Positions 41,324 to 52,677 of a stretch of 64,000 nt of DNA are shown here, piece by piece. This stretch comes from Phoma sp. XZ068 (lineage: Eukaryota > Ascomycota > Dothideomycetes > Pleosporales > Didymellaceae), in contig RBKR01000014.1 in NCBI GenBank assembly GCA_004835665.1, positions 124,001 to 188,000 of the forward strand, in the 5' to 3' direction. Every line of letters starts with the position of its first letter. Position 1 is the first letter of the stretch. The notes below the pieces were generated by a model. That model saw only the letters and a list, made by a program, of their open reading frames with translations, did not search any database and was not told the DNA's origin. A program made the translations under genes and the position numbers.

Positions 41324-42451
41324 TGCACATTCGATGTCTCAGGAAGTGCCGGTCAGATCACCCGGTTTGAGGGACGGTGGAGGAGCTGAAAAGAAGGTGG
41401 GCGAGGCTTGTATTGTATGACGATAATGTGGAGTAAATTCATATTGCTTCGGGCGGGTCTTGAAGTGTTGAGGTTTGTGCAGTGTCCTTGCTGCATCATG
41501 GGTATGTGAAGGGCTCCCAAAGTTGATGATTGACCCGAGCGCACGAGCCACCAGACATCAGAATGTCCCTTCAATTCTCAGAGACTGACAGGTAGGTGTG
41601 ACGCAGGAATAATTACATCGCTACTTAGACTGATAACATAAGCTGCCTACTTTACTAGGTTCTTCTATCAGGAGCTTGCTCGCGATCGCGGGAAGAGGCA
41701 CCGAAGACCCAGACACGCGTCCGTGATCAACGACGCAAGTCTTCTCTTGGACGCCGAAATAATGCCATTCAATTCAAGATGACCCACAAAACTCCTCGTC
41801 ACCAGGCGCGTAAAACATGCCAGCACGACGACGTTCAGGAGGCCCTCGTAGGATATTGGAATGCTCTTAGTGTTTGACAGCGTCGCATTCATCTGCCGAA
41901 CTCGCTTCGTACCGAACGCCAACAGTGGTCGTTCCCGCATTGCCAAGCAGAGGCGCATCGAAATGATCAAGTCTCCCGGTTGCCACCCATGCTCCGCAAC
42001 GAGTCAACCCATGCCAGCCAAGAAACTGCCCCGCAAAGTGCCCGACTAAAGAGAACGCCGTTTCATGCTGGCGGCGCTCACTGCAGGTCTTGTATGGACT
42101 CGGTAAGAATGTGCACGGTGAAGTGCCCATGCAGGAGCACTATCCGCGGGTGAAGAGCCTTTGGAGCTAGTCGGGCCCGAAGGAATCCTTTTTGCCTCAG
42201 AACAACTGCCGAATATTTCATCCATAGTCTGGTCATACGCAGTGATTATTATTGGGAGTACTGTAGGGGCAAGCCGTAACGGACATCCATTATTCTTATA
42301 TGGACTGTGCTCTTCCCCAGATTCTTTACCCCAGACTGACGGATAACGCCACCTGACTCACAGAACTGTGTGAAGTTACAGTGCGATCATAGAGGAATCT
42401 TCATAATATCGATATCATCTATCCATCACAAAGAACAGGGATTTCATCACG
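41324..42451. other. Intergenic, no recognisable gene
   Basis: About 1.1 kb. Overlapping open frames on the minus strand (41668-41970, 41867-42130) show no family resemblance. It contains the promoter of the MFS gene. Confidence 0.45.
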
Positions 42452-44198
42452 ATGGAGCAGTACGGGCCTGCCAGCGTAGAGAAGGGGCAGTACAGCCTTT
42501 GTAAGTTTCACCTTCGGATCATCATCGACACGAGCTGACTGGCAAGCGAAAGACGAAGGCGGAGCGACCTCACCTAGTGACCGATCCACTGATGAATTCA
42601 CATGGACTGAGGAGGAAGAGACAGCTGTTCGACGGAAGTTAGACAGAGTCATTGTACCTCTAACAACGTTTCTCTACTTGCTGTGTTTCCTCGATCGGTA
42701 CGTACGAAGTCTAGTACGAATTCATTGGTTCTAACAAGTTGTAGTGCCAATGTCGGAAACGCGCGCATCCAGGGTATGGCCAAGGACTTGCACCTAGTCG
42801 GTTACCGGTTCAACTGGGTCACTTCAATCTTCTACATCGTCTACATGTTTGTGGAAGTACCAAGTAACATCCTCCTGAAGAAGATCGGGCCAAAGTGGTA
42901 CCTTCCACTCCTAGTTGTTGGCTTTGGATTTGTCTCGCTCTGCACAGCTTTCGTCCAGAGCTTCCAGGGACTGCTAGCCGCGCGAGCTATGCTTGGTGTC
43001 TTCGAGGGAGGTGTTATGCCGTACGTGCTCCTTATCAACCTGCACTTTTTTTTTGGCTGACAAGAACCAGTGGCCTTGCATTCTTTATTACTTGCTTCTA
43101 CAAACGTAATGAGCTGCTGTTCCGTATTGGTATCTATGTCTCGGCTGCCAGTATGGCCGGTGCATTTGGTGGCCTTCTTGCTACAGGGTAAGTGATCGGG
43201 ACCCGCAACAATTGAGCATCTACTAACTGATGAAACTAGCCTGGCTCGCATTCCTCCATGGGGCGCATCTGGTATGATCATCCACACCTGGCGCAACATA
43301 TTCTTTTTCGAGGGTCTCTTCACTCTACTTGTGGGACTTGGTGCGCCTTTCTTGATGCCAACAAATCCCGGAGAGTGCTGGTTCTTGAATGAGCGAGAGC
43401 GAAGGATTGCCCACGAGCGTTTGGTTTCTAAGACTGGCACTGGCGAGCATGAGAAGGTTCGACCTCGCCATGTGAAGAGGGCAGTGTTCAACATCACCAA
43501 CTACATCTGCGCGTTCGGATTCTTTTGCATCAACATCACCGTTCAGGGCATCTCTCTGTTCATGGTAAGAACTCCGCCCGCTGTCATGTGAGTAATGCTA
43601 ACATATGCTATAGCCAACAATCCTGAACGATCTTGGCTGGACAGCTACCAAAGCTCAACTCTACTCCGTTCCTCCATACGTATGCGCCTGTCTTGTTGCG
43701 ATCGCTATCGCGTTCGTTAGTGACAAGACCAATCGCCGCGGTATTTACCTGGCCATCTTTACCATCCCCGCAATTGCCGGCTTCGCTATCCTGCGATGGG
43801 TTACAGATCCTAACGTGCGTTATGGAGGTATCTTCTTGATCACAATCGGCGCGTTCCCCGGTGGCCCAGGTTTCCTTGCTTGGGCAACCAACAATGCAGG
43901 CAATCCTTCCGTGCGTGCAGTTTCAACCGCATATGTTGTCACGCTTGGCACAGCTGGTGGTATCCTTTCAACCTGGACATATGTCGCTAAAGACGCACCA
44001 AAGTACCCAACTGGACACACCATCAATCTGGTAGGCCAATGCTGCGTCTTGCTCCTGGCTTGCGCTGGCATCGTCTACTCGAAGTGGGAGAACAAGCAAC
44101 GTGATTTGGGCAAGCGCGACCACCGACTTAATGGCTTGAGCGAGGAGCAAATCCGCGACCTTGGCTATAGGCATCCAGAATTCCGCTACATTCACTAA
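42452..44198 (+). CDS. MFS transporter, anion:cation symporter (allantoate/nicotinate) family
   Basis: Six exons, 42452-42500, 42553-42697, 42745-43020, 43071-43187, 43240-43564 and 43614-44198, with introns of 47-52 nt, give 498 residues. The family marker is LCFLDRANVGNARIQGM, rebuilt exactly across intron two. About 12 membrane segments are visible, with the loop LLKKIGPKWYLPLL and the central NPGECWFLNERERRIAHERL linking the two halves. Members import vitamins or nitrogenous acids such as allantoate, nicotinate, biotin or pantothenate at the plasma membrane. The precise substrate is unknown. It opens a group of transport and reductase genes running to the regulator at 51.6 kb. Confidence 0.9.
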
Positions 44199-44625
44199 GT
44201 ATTGGTGCTCTGTCGGAAAATGCGAGTCTGCGATGGCCAATTTGATATTTAACAATGCTTCCATTGACTCAACTCATGGATCGAATGGACCCCTTCGACT
44301 TATTTTACTGGTGTTTGATAATGCGTGATGTGACCCTGAGCGATGACGTGATGCTGACCCAAAATGGCATGCAGAGCAGTCGCCGACATATTCTCCATAC
44401 GACCACCTTTCGTGATCTCAGACCCGCTCCAGCGCAATATTAGATTTCAGTTACAGTCGACGGTAAGCTCACAAACATGCCATCGTTGCTTGCCGGGCGT
44501 GGTACTTCCATGTGCCCCGCATCCCCACTTCGTGCGCCCTACATGTTGAACTTCACATATCCATAAGAGTGTCATTGAATCCACCAACATTCGTCATCAA
44601 TCACTAACAAGTGTTCATCAGAAAC
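44199..44625. other. Intergenic, no gene seen
   Basis: About 430 bases between the MFS gene and the NmrA-like gene, both on the + strand; promoter of the latter. Nothing recognised. Confidence 0.45.
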
Positions 44626-45629
44626 ATGGTATCCAATAATCCTGGGAAAGTGCTCGTCTTTGGTGCGACTGGTGTAATCGGCAAATACATCATCCAGGAG
44701 GTAGTCAACGCGAAGTCATCATTTGACAAGATCGGCCTTTTCACTTCACCCGCGACTGCAAAGAACAAGGCCGATGAAATCAATGGTTGGAAAGAGAAGG
44801 GAGTCGAAATCAACATTGGAGATGTGAACTCCGAAGATGATATCAAGAAAGCATACGAAGGTACACTACCTTGCTCCTAACCAACCTTACATGGGCCTTG
44901 CAATGCGTACTGATCATCGCAGGCTATGATACCGTCATCTCAGCTCTCGGTCGCAACGCAATCCTAACCCAAATCCCCCTCCTCAAGCTTGCCGAGGCCT
45001 CCTCATCCATCAAGTACTTCTACCCCTCCGAATACGGTACAGATATTGAGTTCGGCCCATCCTCCGCAAGCGAAAAGCCCCACCAATTGAAGTTGCAAGT
45101 GCGCAAGTTCATCCGCGAGAATGTGCGAAACCTCAAAGTCACTTACCTAGTCACGGGACCGTACTCGGACCTGTTCTTCTCATCAAACAAAGATCCGCGC
45201 GTTGGCTCTTTTGACGTGGAAGGCGGCAAAGCGACACTGTTGGGCACTGGCGAGGAGAAGGTAAGTTTTACCACCATGAGGGATGTTGGAAGGTTGCTTG
45301 TTGCAGCACTCAAGACGCCAGCCGATTCCTCGGACAGGGTTTTGAAAGTTAATTCCTTCACGGCAACAGGCAAGGAGGCACTTGCCGAGTTTGAGAAACA
45401 AACTGGTGCGGAGTGGGAGGTTTCGTATACTCCGCTGGATGACTTGAAGAAGTTGGAGAACCAGGCATGGAAGGAAGACTGGCCATCAAAGACCCCGCTT
45501 ACGCTGCGACGTATTTGGACGGAGGGGGGAACGTTGTATGAGAGTCGAGATAACAGTAAGATCAACTTCGATGACGGGTTGGAAACGCTGGCAGATCAGG
45601 TCAGAAACACCATTTTGGCGCATGCTTAA
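44626..45629 (+). CDS. NmrA/isoflavone-reductase-like NAD(P)-binding protein
   Basis: Exons 44626-44860 and 44923-45629 (intron 62 nt) give 313 residues. The N-terminal nucleotide site is KVLVFGATGVIGKYI (GxxGxxG). DTVISALGRN follows, and then SSIKYFYPSEYGTDI, the segment that marks isoflavone-reductase/phenylcoumaran-reductase-like members of the atypical short-chain dehydrogenase family. EKPHQLKLQVRKFI contains the Lys that acts in catalysis in plant reductases. It may reduce an aromatic or phenylpropanoid-like substrate or act as a redox sensor like NmrA. Its neighbours, two permeases and another reductase, favour a metabolic role. Confidence 0.87.
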
Positions 45630-45727
45630 TTGCTATCGTAGAACAGTCGAGAAACCGTGATAAAACGTACGAGAAGCTACGATTGTACTATGTTACCACC
45701 AATCTATCTTACTAAAGTATGTGACAT

Positions 45728-47373
45728 CTATCGTCCAACGAATTTCAACTCCAGCCATCTGGCGGGCGGGTAGATGATCATCGTCAATCCACATGCTACA
45801 GGCAGTCCCAAGTCCGCACCATTACCCACGAGGGCCGCAATAGGTCCAGTGAAGTATGTTTGATACATGCAAAGCACAGCACCAACCCAACCAACGATGA
45901 ACGCCAGCAGTGCTGCAAAGCCATGAGGAAGCAGATCCTTACGATCCCAGATTTCCCAGTCAAAGTTACCTTTGCGGAAGATAAACTCATCTTGGATAGT
46001 CATCATAATCCAGATGATGGTCCAGTAGCCAATCAGACTCAGCCAGTTGATGAAAATATCGAAGAGCGAGTCGCGCCCAGCGATCGCGACAATGGTGAAG
46101 ACGATGCAGGTGAATGTGCTCCAGACCGGACGAGGAATCTTAGCCCAGGGTGCTCCGAGTTGTTGCCAGTTGAGTGCTGCCGCATAAGTTCCAGGAATGT
46201 TGTTTGCCGCAATGCAAACAGCCAAGATGACACAGCAGAACTTGCCAAACGCATTAAGCGGGCTGAAAGATTCAACAACCAAAGCACCGATTCCATGGTC
46301 GTTAAACGCTTGCTCCCAGTTCGGATTTAGGAGCAGGCCAGACCCGAGGCCGATACCAAGGAACTCAATGAGGAGCTTTCCAGTAGTGATACCACATGTT
46401 GTTGCCGCGAAAGTGCCCCATCGATTGGTTGTCTTGGGGTAGTACACGACGTAATCGGCCGAGGCAGAAGACCAACTAAGCGGGCCAGATGCGACGAGGA
46501 AGAAGTATGAAAGGCGGTTTCCATGCAGCACTGCCCCTGTTCCGCGTGAGGGCGTGTGAGTGTCGAAGTGTGGGCCAGCGACACCGATGAGTACGAACAG
46601 GACAAGAACAGTTGGTGCCCAGACAAATTGCTCGAACTTGTAAAACCACCTAGAATTGCATCAGTCGAGCGTTCTGGTGTGTAATTCAATCAACTCACTT
46701 GATACCAAAAGTCACCACAATCCAAGTGACAAGCGCAACAATGACGATGCCGACTATGACAGACATGCCCCCACCATTGACAGCGGAAAGCAACAGACCA
46801 CCGACTAGACAGTCAATGAGTCCGTATCCGATCTCTATGGCAAGGTTCAAGATGACACAAAGCTTAGATGGCCACCATCCCATCGTGTACTTGGCGACAT
46901 TGAGTGTACGAAGCCCTGATCGAGGGCCGAATGTTGAGATGTAGCCGGTGCAGACAGAACCGAAAATAGTACCAAACATGCAGATGAGAATCGAGTCTGT
47001 CAGTCCCAGGCCGTAGCTGACAGGACCAAGTACGCCCAGAGTCAACTGATTAGCTGTGCAGTTCATAGAGAACCAACTATTGTGTTATCAGTACATCGTA
47101 TTTTCGATGAACACATAATACGTACATAGTGTACATATGGATGTAGTCCTTCAGCGACATATCTCGCTCGCGCAGCTCCTCTGGGATCCTTTCAATTCCT
47201 CTTGCCTCGACACCACATACCGCATCGAGCTTGTTGCAAAAGCGCTGAAGAGCATTCACCGGCTGGCTGATACCAAGTTCAATGGTGGAGGGCGATCGAT
47301 GGGTCGATACATCGGCCTTTTCAAGGTCGACCATCGTTTCCGACATGGTAAAGTCTGGTTTCTTCGCGGTCAT
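45728..47373 (-). CDS. Purine-cytosine permease-like NCS1 transporter
   Basis: Exons 47373-47126, 47076-46699 and 46649-45728 (two introns of 49 nt) give 515 residues. The cytosolic N-terminus ends ERIPEELRERDMSLKDYIH, typical of the Fcy2/purine-cytosine permease branch. Then come IWFSMNCTANQLTLGVLGP and about 12 membrane helices, including GYGLIDCLVGGLLLSAVNGG and SADYVVYYPKTTNRWGTF. Family members are proton symporters for cytosine, purines or related compounds such as pyridoxine or nicotinamide derivatives. The start codon is the first ATG; further upstream codons in frame are non-ATG. It is convergent with the NmrA-like gene, 98 bp apart. Confidence 0.92.
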
Positions 47374-48353
47374 GAGTTTCAATCAGTGAGCAAAGTAGAA
47401 TTAACGGGCTCAGAGGTCGCGAATGAAGGACCACCCTTCGAAGGATGGATCCGGCGGCTTGAGATTGACCATGATGATGAGTGCCACGTTATATATCGGA
47501 CTAATGTCTTCTCCATGCGCGAATCAGTGCCAGACACTTCAGCGCAGAGGTCTTGCGAGAGTGGGACGAACCAGGCCGTTCCAGGGAACGCCTATCTTCG
47601 TAGCGTATCCTATCTCCCCTATCTGCAATAGTGTCTCATAATCTGGGGTTTACCAGGATGATCCAACGGGTTCTTGACAAGCGGAAGATAATGGTGGAGC
47701 CTCTGATAGTGTACCAAGCTGCGGGGAGGGCTTAGTGTGCAGAGCGGGCCGTTCACATCGAAGGCCCAATCAGCCAGCAGCCTTTGTACCGCCCACTTTT
47801 GAGGGTGAACGCTCCCACTTTCGAGCACACGCGAATTCAGAGAACCAAAAGTGACAGACCAAGCTTCATTAGACTTGTAGTTTCTATTGGTTTATCCGAA
47901 AAGGAGAGCCTCGATGTCCCTTCTCTAGATAATAAATGGCAGTTGCAAACATGACAAAGATGATAATCAATGCAGCATCACTTGAAAGCGCTTATGATTG
48001 TTTAAAGGAACCCGCCTGTGAATGGAATCGTATCGTAATACTAGACCTGGGTCGCATCAAACCCCTTCCCAAGCACCGAAGACTCAAGCTCGCTCGTTCA
48101 AACCCCGCAATATCAGTAAAACGGTATCTGGCAAGAAAAGTCATACCTTGAGAGACGGTATTGAGTATTTGAAATGCTCAATAGGGACAACAAGGATGAC
48201 TGTTCGAAGTCCGTGTAGGTACGTAAGAGGGAAATTGCCCGCGTCGCACTGTGCACGCTTGATCGGAATGGAAGTATAGTATTAGTCAGTGCGGTGGGAA
48301 TATGTAGTTTAGAACGTGTATTCCTTCGTCAGTTATTTCCCATTCTTTCTGTT
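47374..48353. other. Intergenic, no recognisable gene
   Basis: About 1 kb upstream of the permease and downstream of the reductase at 48354. A 71-codon ATG frame at 47936-48151 has no family match. Repeated CCCGC-containing stretches are not clearly patterned. Confidence 0.45.
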
Positions 48354-49489
48354 TTACAGCTCCACAACCAGCTTCGTTCCACTAACGCCCGCCTTTGAAA
48401 GCTGCAATGCTTCCTGAACAAACTCCAAGCCCTTTCCAACAATAGTAGGTGGGGGAAGGCATTTAATCTTATCGGTCTTCAATGCAGCCCCAACATAGTT
48501 TCTCCAGACGGGACCAGTAATCTCAGTATCGCCTCCGGTCCAAACCATACCTATCTCAACGTTCTCAGGTACCACCTCTTTACCCATATGAGGGTGCGTG
48601 AGCGCAAGATGACCACCACCGAGGTTGTCGAGGATCTCCAGATCTGTGGTGATGGTGTCGGCGATGGAAATTGCGTCAAAAATTCCGACAAACTGTTGTC
48701 CTGACTTGCGAACCGCCTCCACAACTTGCTTAACCAATAAAGGATCCTTGTGATCGAAGCACTCGGACGCTCCGCTGCGCTTTGATAAATCGAAGTTTTT
48801 CGCGCCCACGATGGAGATGACGTGAAGACCGGCAGCCGCGGCGAGCTGGGTAGTCACAGAGCCAACGGAAGACGAGCCACCATGTACAATAATCGTCTTT
48901 CCCGCGGAGGGCAACTCTCCATCCTTCAGTGAGGGGTAGGGCAATGCAAGTGCTGGCGTGAATACGCCAGGCAGAAGGTCTGGTAGTGGGTTGCGCCGTT
49001 TAGAGTGAAGGGCAGAGATGGCGGTTTCGAGTGCAAGTGGAAGCACGACACCATCAGTGAAAGAGACGGCAAGGGGTAGCAGAGCGGCTTTGTCTACGGA
49101 CAAGACGGTATAGAGCTGGAAAGCGCCATCTTCAGGACGACCAGTCCATATGCTGATGGCATTGCTATTGTCATCATTCGTCAGCAAATCTTCCATTCAA
49201 GTCCATCCTAGGTGACTTGCCCAATAACGCGATCACCAATCTTGAAGAGCTCCACGCCGGGACCAGTTTCAAGTACCTCGCCTGCCACATCGCAGCCGAT
49301 TACGGCAGGCCATTTCTGAATGAACATGCCGTTGTCTTGCATATGCCAATCAAGAGGATTGATAGCGATGGCAGCATTGCGGACTAGAATCTCTCCGGGT
49401 CCGGCTTTGGGGGAAAGAGCTTCTCGGACTACCAATGGCGCTCCGGGCTCGTCGAGGTAAGCGGCTTTGTTCTGCGAGATCGAACTCAT
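48354..49489 (-). CDS. Zinc-free medium-chain reductase (enoyl-reductase-like)
   Basis: Exons 49489-49221 and 49164-48354 give 359 residues. The fold is a medium-chain dehydrogenase/reductase without zinc: INPLDWHMQDNG, IGCDVAGEVLETG, GDRVIG, and the NADPH loop IIVHGGSSSVGSVTTQLA. The GRPEDGAFQLYTV stretch is typical of fungal zinc-binding-oxidoreductase-like proteins and trans-acting enoyl reductases of polyketide clusters. The exons join only if the 56-nt intron (49165-49220) begins with GC (TTGG|GCAAGT) and ends AATAG, with a GCTGACG branch point; the intron carries an in-frame stop. No polyketide synthase is nearby, so the substrate is open. Confidence 0.83.
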
Positions 49490-50079
49490 TGTTGCTGTGC
49501 AATTGAGGAATGATGTTTGAGGTGAGTGCGTTGTTGTTCTTTGGAAATGATGGCGAGAGTGGTGATGTTAATGTTGCTTGATTTATATATGTGTGCTGGT
49601 AGCGACACATGGTACATAAGGAACGGAATTAGTGAGGGTATTTCAAAGCAAAGAGACTTTTAAGCCAAGCAGGACCGTGACATCAATGGAATCGCAGGTG
49701 AGAAACCTGAAGCTTACAATCGCGAGAATCTCATCTGGTAATCTGCGACTGATCTAACCACATTTCAGGTGAAGCCATAACAAAAGTGCGTGGCAAGCAC
49801 GACTAGAGCGTTTCGGACGATATTTAGGGGCCTCGAGCTTTGTCATTGTAGCGGTAGCGTTCCATACTGCCGGTCTGGTGCACGTATGGTAGTGGTGAGG
49901 AAGGATTGTAAGCGATAAGAGCCTGGGGAACGGCATGTGTGATTCTTGCGGCCCGTGCGCACCTGCGCCTTCACGAATCACGACAGGGAGAAAGCCTCTC
50001 CCCACCTCTTTTAGGGGACGTCAGCACAACATCTCATATAACTAGACGAAAACATGGCACTCCTTTCTCAGTATCGATT
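49490..50079. promoter_or_regulatory. Divergent promoter between reductase and OrsD-type regulator
   Basis: About 590 bases shared by the reductase (-) and the zinc-finger regulator (+). A TATATAT stretch near 49582 is suitably placed for the reductase. No clear operator is seen. Confidence 0.4.
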
Positions 50080-51630
50080 ATGTTGCCGGTACGATTTGGC
50101 CCTGAAGACCTCCTGGAATACGATGCCAACCACGGTGTGATCATCTGTCGGGAATGCCAATACGCCATCCAGAAAAGCGCTTTACAAAGCCATCTACTTC
50201 GACACAAAATCTTCCGACACGAGAGACATAGTCTGCTAAGCTCACTTGCTCAGCTGAATATCCTTGAGCCTGAAGATGTACCCTTGCCATCTCCGACAAG
50301 CGAGCCTATCGAAGCTTTGCCAGTAGTCTCTGGCTTTCGATGCACAGTAGGAGCATGTGGGAGCCTCTACGCCAGCTCGAAACGTATGAGACGGCATCAT
50401 CTTGAATCACACGACGTCTCCGAGGTTGATAGCTCCGAGTCTACTGTTGAAGCAGTCAGTCTTCAGACGTTCTTCCGCGGCACCAAGATCAGGTACTTCG
50501 AGGTCACACCTCCAGACCCTGTAACATCGAATTTAAAAGCCCATGCGCCAAAACCTCTGCTTAATTCCAACACCACTAAGGGGAACGCGGATCAAGATCC
50601 AGAGCAACTCGATGTTCAAATGCAGGATATGGGTGAAGCAGCATCAGCAATTGCAGTCCACTCACCGAAGCTGGCCGTAAGAACGGACATCAACTTGCAA
50701 ACTCTGACATACTTCCACCACTTCGTGTCAACGACAAGTCTCACACTACCCATGTTAGACTCTACGCAATCGGAAACGCTCTACTGGCATCATGAGTTCG
50801 TAGCCCAGGCGCTTCGACAGAAATGGCTGATGGCTGGCTTACTGGCGCTTTCTGCATCTCACATGGGTTCTCTCGCACTCCAAGCGTCCATTGCCGCAGC
50901 TCACCATGACCGTTCAGTCGAATTATACAAAGATTTTACGGAAGGCCTGAAAAGTCACGCCCAGAATCCCTTCAATACAAGCTCTCAAGGAACACCAACT
51001 CCGCGCAAGGAGGTACTGGCACATACAAGCACCATTATATCGTGTGCGCACGCCACATTCCTTGTTAGGTGGACCGAAAGCCAGATAACCTTGGAATCGT
51101 TCATCGCACTTATGCGTAGTCTTGTCAGAGCCGATGCCGCACTTCGCCCCGGCGACTTTCCACAAAGCCATGGCAGTCGAGATGATGCTTTCCGTCAGGC
51201 AGCCCAATTGTTGGACGGAACAACCAGCGACCCTGTGCTCGTTTCGCTATTGAAACGTCTCGATACACTACCAACTCGTATGGTCGAGCCTCTAGGCCGA
51301 CCCCAAGATATGCGAGTTGTTGTCATAACCATGTTAGCTATTGCAACTCTGATTGACAGCTGTGTTGCAGGCTTCGAGACTGACGAAATCGCTCTCTGCG
51401 TCATGGCGACTTGGTTGTCCAGGGTGACGGATGAGTTTCATCAAATGTTGGCTCGAGATAATCCAGCGGCACTGGTTGTTCTTGCGCACTGGGCGGCATC
51501 ACTCGTGAGGCGAGTTGAAGAGAACGGCTGCTGGTTCTTGAAGGGCGCTGCACACTTCATCCTAGCTCAGGTTGCAGAACGTCTTCCACAAGATCAACCA
51601 GCAATCTGTGAGCTAATCGAAGATCTTTGA
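50080..51630 (+). CDS. OrsD-type C2H2 zinc-finger regulator
   Basis: A single exon of 516 residues. The start is the first ATG; the open frame upstream lacks one. The N-terminus is an OrsD/DUF3505-like domain: YDANHGVIICRECQYAIQK, a His-rich helix (SHLLRHKIFRH), then a second Cys/His pair in GFRCTVGACGSLYASSKRMRRHHLESH, here read as CTVGAC...HHLESH. The C-terminal 350 residues resemble the sterol-regulator-like fungal transcription-factor domain (TLTYFHHFVSTTSLTLP, LMAGLLALSASHMG). Such proteins occur in or beside metabolite gene clusters. It is divergent from the reductase at 48354 and may control the 42-50 kb group; that is inference. Confidence 0.78.
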   Translation: MLPVRFGPEDLLEYDANHGVIICRECQYAIQKSALQSHLLRHKIFRHERHSLLSSLAQLNILEPEDVPLPSPTSEPIEALPVVSGFRCTVGACGSLYASSKRMRRHHLESHDVSEVDSSESTVEAVSLQTFFRGTKIRYFEVTPPDPVTSNLKAHAPKPLLNSNTTKGNADQDPEQLDVQMQDMGEAASAIAVHSPKLAVRTDINLQTLTYFHHFVSTTSLTLPMLDSTQSETLYWHHEFVAQALRQKWLMAGLLALSASHMGSLALQASIAAAHHDRSVELYKDFTEGLKSHAQNPFNTSSQGTPTPRKEVLAHTSTIISCAHATFLVRWTESQITLESFIALMRSLVRADAALRPGDFPQSHGSRDDAFRQAAQLLDGTTSDPVLVSLLKRLDTLPTRMVEPLGRPQDMRVVVITMLAIATLIDSCVAGFETDEIALCVMATWLSRVTDEFHQMLARDNPAALVVLAHWAASLVRRVEENGCWFLKGAAHFILAQVAERLPQDQPAICELIEDL

Positions 51631-52059
51631 GATGCCGTTGCACATTATGAGTTGAAGTTATATGCATTGCAACAACAACACCTTCAGACGACCAGCATCT
51701 TCCAAAATAAAAGTGCACACGCCGAACACTTGCTCGAGATGAAATATGAGGGTGACACGGCAAAAAACATAAGGACTCGTGGACAAGCCTGTAGGCCACG
51801 GACCTAGGTGCTGTGCTCTCAAGCGCATTGGCTTTCAACAGCACCTTCCGGGTGCGCTTTTCACTTCACGGCAGTGACCAGATGAGAACTTGTGTCCCAT
51901 CAACCTCACTCCTTTTACCACCCTGCGCCGCTTTCACACTCACAGCACTTACACCAACTGAACCATGACACTGCAAGACCGCGGCGGTGCAGCAAAACAA
52001 TATAACACCCACCTCAACCAATATATCCACACTATTATCAACTTTTACGTAGATTCACC
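51631..52059. other. Intergenic, no gene seen
   Basis: About 430 bases before the Myb/SANT gene; pyrimidine-rich near 51900-51990, likely promoter and leader. Nothing else recognised. Confidence 0.45.
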
Positions 52060-52677
52060 ATGCGAGAGTTCGATTTAGTGTCACCACCTACCGCCCGCCG
52101 CTGGACTTCAGCCGAAGACCTCAAACTCTCCAACCTCCGCAATATCGAACACCGTCCATGGTCCGAGATATCAATCACCCTGGGCCGCACCGTCTCTTCA
52201 GTAAGAGCACGCCACCAGCAGCTGAGAATCGCGCGGTCCTACTCCGTGGAAGACTGGGACGCCAGCATGGACGAGGAGATCTTCGAAGGTCGACGCCGCG
52301 GCCTGACTCTTCGAGAAATTGGTTTTGAGATGAATGTACCGGGTGAAGCGGTTCAGGGCCGGTGGTTCGAATTGTTTCAGCAGAAGAAGGTTCCAGAGGA
52401 TGTGTTGGCGATGATCAAGCGGAAGGGGGAGGTGGTATGGAGCGAGCAAGAGGATGAGGCCATTCTGCGAGCATGGAAGTATGGGAAGAGCGATTATGAG
52501 CTCATTGAGTGTTTAAGGTCTGTAGGAAAGAGCAAGTGGGATTATCACGAGAGGAGGGTGCAGTTGTGTAGGGAGATGGGACCAGTGTACAAGCAGTTGA
52601 TGGGGTTGGAAGCAGATAAGCCTGTGCCGGATGCGCTAGAAAAGGCTTTGGGTAAGAAGAAGTACTCGTGGATGTAG
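52060..52677 (+). CDS. Myb/SANT-like DNA-binding protein
   Basis: A single exon of 205 residues. Two Trp-containing three-helix units are visible: RRWTSAEDLKLSNLRNIEHRPW...VSSVRARHQQL near residues 14-56, and EVVWSEQEDEAILRAWKYGK near 127-146. Between them lies a stretch with helix-turn-helix character (GLTLREIGFEMNVPGEAVQGRW). This fits a small Myb-like nuclear protein, a common unnamed class in Pezizomycotina. The target genes are unknown. Basic C-terminus (LGKKKYSWM). Confidence 0.72.
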   Translation: MREFDLVSPPTARRWTSAEDLKLSNLRNIEHRPWSEISITLGRTVSSVRARHQQLRIARSYSVEDWDASMDEEIFEGRRRGLTLREIGFEMNVPGEAVQGRWFELFQQKKVPEDVLAMIKRKGEVVWSEQEDEAILRAWKYGKSDYELIECLRSVGKSKWDYHERRVQLCREMGPVYKQLMGLEADKPVPDALEKALGKKKYSWM

